IMG/VR virus record: IMGVR_UViG_3300035183_000528 | Location: 1 to 41,104 of that record | Direction: 5' to 3' (one strand) | DNA length: 41,104 bases | Source of the DNA: a virus | Shown: piece after piece, positions 36,752 to 41,104 of the stretch | Layout of the letters: each line of letters starts with the position of its first letter | Numbering within the stretch: position 1 is the stretch's first letter | Program-made: the position numbers and the translations under genes | Notes under the pieces: model-generated | The model's database searches: none | What the model was told of the DNA's origin: nothing | The model's input: only the letters and a program-made list of their open reading frames with translations

Positions 36752-36928
36752 TTACTTTCCTGCGTATGGCTTTGACGAATCACCCTTGTTAGCGAAATAA
36801 AAGGTGAAGACCATCAACATTGCCGTCTTAAATGTTTCCTCGCTAATTTTTCCAACAAACAAACCAACTATCATCGCCGAGGCCACCAGCAGTAAAACCA
36901 ACTTACTTGCAGATTTTAGTATTGCCAT
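36752..36928 (-). CDS. Holin-like membrane protein (58 aa)
   Basis: MAILKSASKLVLLLVASAMI begins with a basic amphipathic segment and a membrane helix (LVLLLVASAMIVGLFVG); a second one follows (FKTAMLMVFTFYFANKG) before the tail DSSKPYAGK. Two-pass small proteins ending in FYFANKGD are common in phage lysis blocks. An earlier in-frame ATG at 37027 lies inside the endolysin gene and its extension (RKMRIPQQLAHLRIG) looks unlike this family, so the internal ATG is preferred. Neighbours: endolysin upstream, transglycosylase downstream. Confidence 0.72.
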   Translation of the reverse strand: MAILKSASKLVLLLVASAMIVGLFVGKISEETFKTAMLMVFTFYFANKGDSSKPYAGK

Positions 36929-37002
36929 ATTATATAACCGCATCGCATCCCACCGACCAATCCGCAAATGAGCGAGTTGTTGAGGAATGCGCATTTTACG
37001 CC

Positions 37003-37854
37003 CTATGGCGACGGTTGATAAAACCAACTAACTGAATCAATCTTGCTTTTGATTAGTTCGTCGGTAGGAGGCCAGAAATCCACAACCTGAACAGGGCTTC
37101 TGGTTCCCCTATTAGCATTATACCAAAACTGCAACTGATGGGCAAACTCGTATGTCAACAACCTGGCATCAGTTCCGGGACAAGTGGTTATACAGCAATT
37201 TCTTTTTGGAAAGTAATAACTAGCGTAAAACACACTAGAAGGAGCTGGCGGATAAAAGATAAAAACAAAATTCTCTTTAGGGTTTAATTCGTCAACTATG
37301 GCATAGGCATCATCTTGGGTTATAACCCCGTTATATTTTTGTAGTCCCACCGATTTTGCGTTTATAACACACGTAATTTTGCCACTTGAGTATTTCCTTA
37401 CATTCGCTACAAAGTCTTCTCCTAGGGGCAAATTTTCGCCAATAAACGCAATTTTAAGAGGGGTTTTGGGTTCAAACGGAGGCTTTAGCCAGCCTATAAC
37501 GTTTTTATAGTTATGGTCTTGAAAATGGCAAGGAGAGCCAACTGGATAATTTTGCTCAAAAACTCCAAAGTCAAACACCCTTGACCAGTTGCAAATAGCT
37601 ACGTGTCCATAGGGATTAACTTTGGTATTCCACACCACTATATCGCCGGGACTAGGAATGGCAAACCAGCTATTTTTTACACGCTTAAAACCCGGAATAT
37701 CCGTCCAGTAGTCAGTGGCATTGCCCTTAAACGGCGGCATATCCAGAACTTCTTGGAAGTATGCCTTGATAACATCTACACACTGAAAACCCTCCGAGCC
37801 ATCGTAGTCTAGGTATTTTTTATTATATTTTTGAAAAAATTGAGCCAGGTTCAT
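37003..37854 (-). CDS. CHAP-domain endolysin with unusual C-terminal domain (283 aa)
   Basis: Residues 1-125 form a CHAP amidase/endopeptidase: FQCVDVI (C25), GDIVVW, GHVAICNW (H84), FEQNYPVG (E100, N102). This cuts peptidoglycan stem peptides or crosslinks. The C-terminal 150 residues (LKIAFIGENLPLGEDFVANV; NCCITTCPGTDARLLTYEFA) are not a known wall-binding domain. They carry a ..YEFAHQLQFWYN.. stretch that resembles a degenerate metallopeptidase helix (ExxHQ) and several Cys (CC, C). ATGA coupling joins it to the acetyltransferase gene. Confidence 0.86.
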   Translation of the reverse strand: MNLAQFFQKYNKKYLDYDGSEGFQCVDVIKAYFQEVLDMPPFKGNATDYWTDIPGFKRVKNSWFAIPSPGDIVVWNTKVNPYGHVAICNWSRVFDFGVFEQNYPVGSPCHFQDHNYKNVIGWLKPPFEPKTPLKIAFIGENLPLGEDFVANVRKYSSGKITCVINAKSVGLQKYNGVITQDDAYAIVDELNPKENFVFIFYPPAPSSVFYASYYFPKRNCCITTCPGTDARLLTYEFAHQLQFWYNANRGTRSPVQVVDFWPPTDELIKSKIDSVSWFYQPSP

Positions 37855-38228
37855 CTTAATTTCTTAAACAAGGCTGTTTTCTCTTGTTGAAAAGTGGCAA
37901 ATCCAAGTCTTTCAAAGAAACTAGCCCTGCTTGTTATAGCAAAAACCTCATGTATTTTCTTTGCTTGAGCTTTTTTGAGACAGGCATTTACTAATTTTTT
38001 TCCAATTCCCTGTCCCCAAAACTTTTTTAATACCGCCAAGCTTCTAACTTCAGCTATTCTTTGTGAATAAATATCTAAAGCGCAACAGCCAACTATTTTT
38101 CCATCTTCTTCGGCTACAAAAAACTTCTCTGGCTGGGGGATATCTTCTTGCATTAGCTGATTAGGATAAAGAGCAATTAATCCTCTTATTTCAGTCCAAT
38201 CTTTTTTTGTGGCTCTTCTTATTTTCAT
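37851..38228 (-). CDS. GNAT N-acetyltransferase (125 aa)
   Basis: The acetyl-CoA binding motif VRSLAVLKKFWGQGIGKKLV (residues 61-80, with GQGIGK at 72-77) is typical, preceded by FFVAEEDGKIVGCCALDI and followed by SRASFFERLGF. It would transfer an acetyl group from acetyl-CoA to an amine of an unknown target. The overall pattern is close to ArgA/YjcF-type GNATs (KIRRATKKDWTEIRGLI). It lies between methyltransferase and endolysin genes and overlaps both by ATGA. A role against host defences or in protein modification is possible. Confidence 0.86.
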   Translation of the reverse strand: MKIRRATKKDWTEIRGLIALYPNQLMQEDIPQPEKFFVAEEDGKIVGCCALDIYSQRIAEVRSLAVLKKFWGQGIGKKLVNACLKKAQAKKIHEVFAITSRASFFERLGFATFQQEKTALFKKLR

Positions 38229-39493
38229 ATTAAAGGTTTGTTTATGGCTTTTAATCTTGCTTCAGCAATTTTACAACACTCAAAATTCAGTTCTATTCCA
38301 ATATAATTCCTACCTAATCTTTTAGCGACAACAGCAGTTGTTCCACTTCCCATAAAAGGGTCTAAAACTATTCCGTCTTTTGGACATCCCACAAGTATCA
38401 TTGGCTCTACAAGTTTCTCGGGGAACATAGCAAAAAATTTCCCCCTAACTTCTGGCGGGGCTGGTTGGGTGGAAATAGTCCAAAGGTCTCCAGGATTTTT
38501 ACCTAAATAATGAAACACCTCTTCCTGATAAGACTGAGATGGTTTTTCTTTTTCTCTCCAATACCCTGCTCTTGAGCTTCCAAAACTTTCTGCTTGGTCT
38601 TGGGGATAATGGGTTTGTCTATATCTTTCAATTTCTTCTTTTGTAACACAGGGAATAAACTCTCTTCTTAAACCCGCTTTTCTGTCTCCGCTATTAGGAC
38701 TGGCATGTCTTTTCCAACTTCTACCACAAACAGGACAAATACCTTCTGGGTCATAACCATATTTTAAGGCAATTTGTTCGGTTTCTGATAATTTAAATTG
38801 CGGACATTGTTTTGATTTCTTTTCGGCATCCCGAACACGGTAGTTAAAAGCGATATTTCTCCTTGCTTGATTATAAATAGTTTGATTTCCCTGTCCCATT
38901 CGCGGTCTTACATAATTAGGCTCTCGGGAAGGAATTCTCACCGCATCTAAATCAAAATAGTATTTTTTATTTTTTACCAGCATAAAAACTGGCTCGTAGG
39001 CATTGGTAAATCTGTCTTTAACGGAAGAGGGCATATGGTTGGGCTTATGCCAAATCATTGTGTTCCGCAATATCCACCCCTGTTCATCTATCATTCGTAA
39101 AATTAACCGCCAGTTTTGAAGAGCAAGACATTTGGGAGTTAGTTTTAATTGTGGGCTGGGTTTCTCATAGATATCTTTTTGTAATGATTTATTTTCTCTG
39201 TAATCATTTTTCCCGTAAGCACTCCCTCCATAACAATCCCCATGGTTCCAAAACATAATCCCGCTTGGCTTCAAAACCCTTTTCAATTCAGCAGTTATTT
39301 TCAAAAGTTTTTCGAGATATTCTTCTAAAGTCGGCTCTAAACCGATTTGCCCATCAACTCCATAATCTCTTAATCCCCAGTAGGGCGGACTTGTGATGAT
39401 TGTATCCACAAAATCATCTGGCATCCGTTGAAGTATTTCTAAAGCATCGCCTTGATGAATTTTATTTATCCAATTCTTGGCTTCGGATTTCAT
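38225..39493 (-). CDS. DNA methyltransferase, TSPPY type (422 aa)
   Basis: Catalytic motif IV TSPPYWGLRD (34-43) comes before the SAM motif near the C-terminus, DPFMGSGTTAVVAKRLGR, so the order is the beta class. TSPPY points to N4-cytosine (or N6-adenine) methylation. The middle has a CPVCGRSWKRH zinc-knuckle-like insert near residue 257, and a target-recognition region around 90-240. No nuclease partner is visible, so it is probably an orphan enzyme protecting phage DNA from host restriction. It is the first gene of an ATGA-coupled series with the GNAT and endolysin. Confidence 0.9.
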   Translation of the reverse strand: MKSEAKNWINKIHQGDALEILQRMPDDFVDTIITSPPYWGLRDYGVDGQIGLEPTLEEYLEKLLKITAELKRVLKPSGIMFWNHGDCYGGSAYGKNDYRENKSLQKDIYEKPSPQLKLTPKCLALQNWRLILRMIDEQGWILRNTMIWHKPNHMPSSVKDRFTNAYEPVFMLVKNKKYYFDLDAVRIPSREPNYVRPRMGQGNQTIYNQARRNIAFNYRVRDAEKKSKQCPQFKLSETEQIALKYGYDPEGICPVCGRSWKRHASPNSGDRKAGLRREFIPCVTKEEIERYRQTHYPQDQAESFGSSRAGYWREKEKPSQSYQEEVFHYLGKNPGDLWTISTQPAPPEVRGKFFAMFPEKLVEPMILVGCPKDGIVLDPFMGSGTTAVVAKRLGRNYIGIELNFECCKIAEARLKAINKPLI

Positions 39494-39499
39494 AGATCT

Positions 39500-39622
39500 T
39501 TATCTTGAATTTCCCCAGCGACCAATTTTAATAAAAATAGCCACAATTAAATACACAGGAAAAAATAAAACAAATCTTACTCCTCTCCAAAAATCTTTTT
39601 CTAATTCTATTTCTTCTTTCAC
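39500..39622 (-). CDS. Small membrane protein with the early leader (40 aa)
   Basis: A GTG at 39622 starts VKEEIELEKDFWRGVRFVLF followed by FPVYLIVAIFIKIGRWGNSR: one membrane helix (residues 16-32) flanked by charged ends. The 13 bases before the start (39623-39635) match the left-arm leader, here TTAAATTAAAACAGTG, and a real AAGGAG lies just upstream. Spacing to the methyltransferase start is six bases. The leader shared with the left early genes suggests common control. Function unknown. Confidence 0.62.
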   Translation of the reverse strand: MKEEIELEKDFWRGVRFVLFFPVYLIVAIFIKIGRWGNSR

Positions 39623-39643
39623 TGTTTTAATTTAATCTCCTTA
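39623..39643 (-). promoter_or_regulatory. Eighth copy of the early leader, with AAGGAG
   Basis: On the - strand: AAGGAG, ATTAAATTAAAACA, then GTG (39622). It differs from the left-arm copies by GTG for ATG and by having AAGGAG where those have AAAGAG, which suggests the purine patch is a diverged Shine-Dalgarno. Upstream (39646-39671) is a CCCGG/CCGGG hairpin without a T run. Confidence 0.72.
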
Positions 39644-39698
39644 ATTAGCCCGGTTCTTTTAGAGAGAGCCGGGAAGAACTCAAGGAGGAACACGGAAA

Positions 39699-39998
39699 CT
39701 ACTCATCATTGTTAATTCCCAAATCTTTCAAAAAATCTTTATCTTCTTTAGAAAGATTTTGTTGTCTCTCTAGCGGCGGTTTGAAAAAAGGACGATTAGC
39801 CGGATTAGGGGTCATAGAAATTAACTGCTCTAAAGGGGTTATAGAGCGAACAAAAGCTCCACACTTCATACAAACCCCTTCAACCCAAAACTCAAAACCT
39901 TCGGCAAGGTAAACAAATACTATTTGCACCCTGCCCCGACATTTTTGAGAGTCGTGAAACGTATCAAGCCTTCTCGTTAGCTTTTCCTTCTCTGCCAT
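39699..39998 (-). CDS. Hypothetical early protein with CxxC (99 aa)
   Basis: A strong AGGAGGCG ribosome-binding site precedes the ATG. The protein is MAEKEKLTRRLDTFHDSQKC, then a beta strand pair (RVQIVFVYLAEGFEFWVEGV) leading to CMKCGAFVRS (residues 43-46), and a charged C-terminus (LSKEDKDFLKDLGINNDE). C20 and the CxxC could make a partial zinc site. It overlaps the next gene upstream by 35 bases. Function not recognised. Confidence 0.7.
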   Translation of the reverse strand: MAEKEKLTRRLDTFHDSQKCRGRVQIVFVYLAEGFEFWVEGVCMKCGAFVRSITPLEQLISMTPNPANRPFFKPPLERQQNLSKEDKDFLKDLGINNDE

Positions 39999-40245
39999 TT
40001 TTCGCCTCCTCTAAATAGATAATTTTCTTTACCCATTTCTTAGGAACAAACAATATATCAGCGGTTGCCTTATCATTAACGTCTTGAATGGTTTGAATAA
40101 CAACTATCGAATCTCCACGCCTTAACACATAGCCAACGGATTTAGACTCACAAAGATAATTGGTCTCCTTATTCAGCTCAGCTAAAGGAAGACCTTGAAC
40201 CAAAACGGCATCTTCCCAAATAACCAAAGCCAGTCTCGCCGTCAT
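39964..40245 (-). CDS. Hypothetical small protein (93 aa)
   Basis: GGAGGTGA lies three bases before the ATG (start 40245). A mixed alpha/beta chain: MTARLALVIWEDAVLVQGLP, then SVGYVLRRGDSIVVIQTIQD and ADILFVPKKWVKKIIYLEEA. There is no catalytic motif. Codon use matches its neighbours. It is ATGA-coupled to the secreted-type gene upstream (stop 40242). Confidence 0.7.
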   Translation of the reverse strand: MTARLALVIWEDAVLVQGLPLAELNKETNYLCESKSVGYVLRRGDSIVVIQTIQDVNDKATADILFVPKKWVKKIIYLEEAKNGREGKANEKA

Positions 40246-40499
40246 TTCTCACCTCCATAGTGGATTACATTTAAAACGTGAACCTTCCACTTCTCAAAAA
40301 ACTCTACTGCCTCTTTAGGGGTTTCAAATTTTTGAGAAATAGACCAAGTCCAGTCTTTTCGGTTCTGATATTTCACAACAATCTTGGCGTAATACCCTCC
40401 GTCCGTACTATCTATCCTAAAAACAAACTTTTTAGCATTTTCAACATTGGGAGGATGAAGAAATACACACGTCGCCGCAAGCAATAGAAGGAGCGTCAT
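40242..40499 (-). CDS. Probable exported small protein (85 aa)
   Basis: GGAGGTGA precedes the ATG at 40499. MTLLLLLAATCVFLHPPNVE is a short signal-peptide-like N-terminus (a lipobox would need small residues before the Cys; AATC is imperfect). The remainder is a beta/alpha domain with Trp (FVFRIDSTDGGYYAKIVVKY, WTWSISQKFETPKEAVEFFE). It may act at the membrane or periplasm. Its start overlaps the metallophosphoesterase stop by ATGA. Confidence 0.66.
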   Translation of the reverse strand: MTLLLLLAATCVFLHPPNVENAKKFVFRIDSTDGGYYAKIVVKYQNRKDWTWSISQKFETPKEAVEFFEKWKVHVLNVIHYGGEK

Positions 40500-41104
40500 T
40501 TTTCACCTCCATTGGCTAAGCGAATTCTCCTTGTAAAAGTAATTCCCTGCCGAGGATGAACCGACAAAAGAACCTGCACACAAGAGCCCTTAAGCCCGAC
40601 GGTCTTGCGAACATAATCGTCATCGGTAACCCAAGTGCCGTTAACAATAAACTCCTTGTCATTCCAATCTTGGTGAACAAAATTATGGAAATGCCCAAGA
40701 ACCATTACATCAAAATTCTGAATGCTCCCCTGCCACCTCATAAGCCGCTGGGTAATGCCGTAAGATGGAATATTCATCCACATACGGATATTATCTCCGT
40801 GAACCAATAGAAAGCGGGTATTCATAACTTTGGCTACCTGATAGAAGTTATCAGTCAAATGAAATTCCACGTTTTTCTGGTTGCGAAACTCGCTCCTCAA
40901 AAATTCGTAAACAACGTCATCAAAGTTAGTCGTGGTAGCGGCAAACTTACCCATATTGCCGTGATTGCCCCTAACCGCCCAAATCCTAACCTGCTCAAAG
41001 TTAGTAGCGCAAAAAGCGATAATCCGAGACAGAATAGGAATTGCTCCTTCAAAGACCTGCTTTTTAACTACAACGTCAAACTCGTCTAAATCAAGAAAGC
41101 GTCC
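40496..41104 (-). CDS. Metallophosphoesterase, calcineurin type (partial at right edge)
   Basis: The frame is open from the window edge; the first internal ATG (40954) is not the start, because the catalytic motif WAVRGNHGNMG lies immediately around it. Further metal-binding motifs are FLLVHGDNIRMW and VMVLGHFHNF (GHFH). This is the GNH...VxxH...GHxH set of two-metal phosphoesterases, as in phage Mre11/SbcD-like or small nucleotide/DNA phosphatases. The first motif (DxH) should be beyond the edge. Its position at the head of the right early block suggests DNA metabolism. Confidence 0.85.
   Translation of the reverse strand, partial: GRFLDLDEFDVVVKKQVFEGAIPILSRIIAFCATNFEQVRIWAVRGNHGNMGKFAATTTNFDDVVYEFLRSEFRNQKNVEFHLTDNFYQVAKVMNTRFLLVHGDNIRMWMNIPSYGITQRLMRWQGSIQNFDVMVLGHFHNFVHQDWNDKEFIVNGTWVTDDDYVRKTVGLKGSCVQVLLSVHPRQGITFTRRIRLANGGEK

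Noticed and set aside
36752-37027. Long version of the holin-like protein starting at 37027.
   Set aside because: Its first 33 residues lie within or at the edge of the endolysin gene and do not resemble the family; the ATG at 36928 gives the usual holin length.
1-41104. Alternative genetic code (TGA or TAG reassigned).
   Set aside because: TGA, TAG and TAA all end genes at exact overlaps (ATGA, TAGTG, TAATG), and core genes have no in-frame stops.
1-41104. CRISPR array.
   Set aside because: The only tandem repeats (9 bp and 48 bp) lie inside coding regions and have no spacers.

Overview
The window is a large piece of a tailed bacteriophage genome, low in GC, with short-tailed (podovirus-like) virion genes. 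The main support is one block on the + strand (about 9.5-36.0 kb): small and large terminase, P22-type portal, putative ejection proteins including one with a transglycosylase-like domain, scaffold, SU10-type major capsid protein, small head proteins, a glycine-rich protein, a very long collagen-like fibre, a multi-domain glycosyltransferase, adaptor and beta-rich tail proteins. No tape-measure or tail-tube gene was recognised. TAA, TAG and TGA are all used as stops, so the code is standard. Near-consensus TTGACA/TATAAT promoters and some perfect GGAGGTGA ribosome-binding sites point to an ordinary sigma70 bacterial host. The host phylum cannot be told from the sequence. No integrase, polymerase or helicase was recognised, and the last gene runs off the right edge, so the window is probably not the whole genome.

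Layout. (1) 1-8995, - strand: early region of many very small proteins (zinc ribbons, one-pass membrane proteins, coiled coils), a PD-(D/E)XK nuclease, a small HTH protein, an AAA+ ATPase and a short DnaN-like sliding clamp. It is interrupted by unusually structured intergenic stretches at 1-367, 4452-4727, 5646-6001 and 8254-8430. (2) 8405-9525: a regulatory hub with an AT-rich, iteron-like stretch, divergent promoters, an operator-like dyad and a separate - strand transcription unit for a tRNA-like RNA. (3) 9526-36017, + strand: packaging, head, fibre and tail genes, mostly joined by ATGA or TAATG overlaps. (4) 36080-36142: a bidirectional terminator between converging blocks. (5) 36153-41104, - strand: lysis genes (CHAP endolysin, holin-like protein, lytic transglycosylase), a GNAT acetyltransferase, a DNA methyltransferase, small early-type proteins and a partial metallophosphoesterase.

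Three things stand out. First, at least four promoters (for genes starting at 4047-, 6878-, 9526+ and 31576+) have the -10 box only 6-7 bases before the ATG, so these mRNAs should be leaderless. Seven early genes, plus one at 39622, instead share an almost identical AT-rich leader ending TTAAATTAAAACTATG. Second, several compact structured RNA candidates lie in gaps, two of them with their own promoter: a three-hairpin junction RNA (8270-8404) and a D-arm-less tRNA-like RNA with a terminator (9278-9421). Third, the structural block carries unusual enzymes: a 980-residue protein that reads as GT2, TPR, second GT2, methyltransferase and GT-D, and an ATP-grasp/PurD-like ligase next to an HExxE protein. 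All functions are read from sequence motifs and none was checked against a database.
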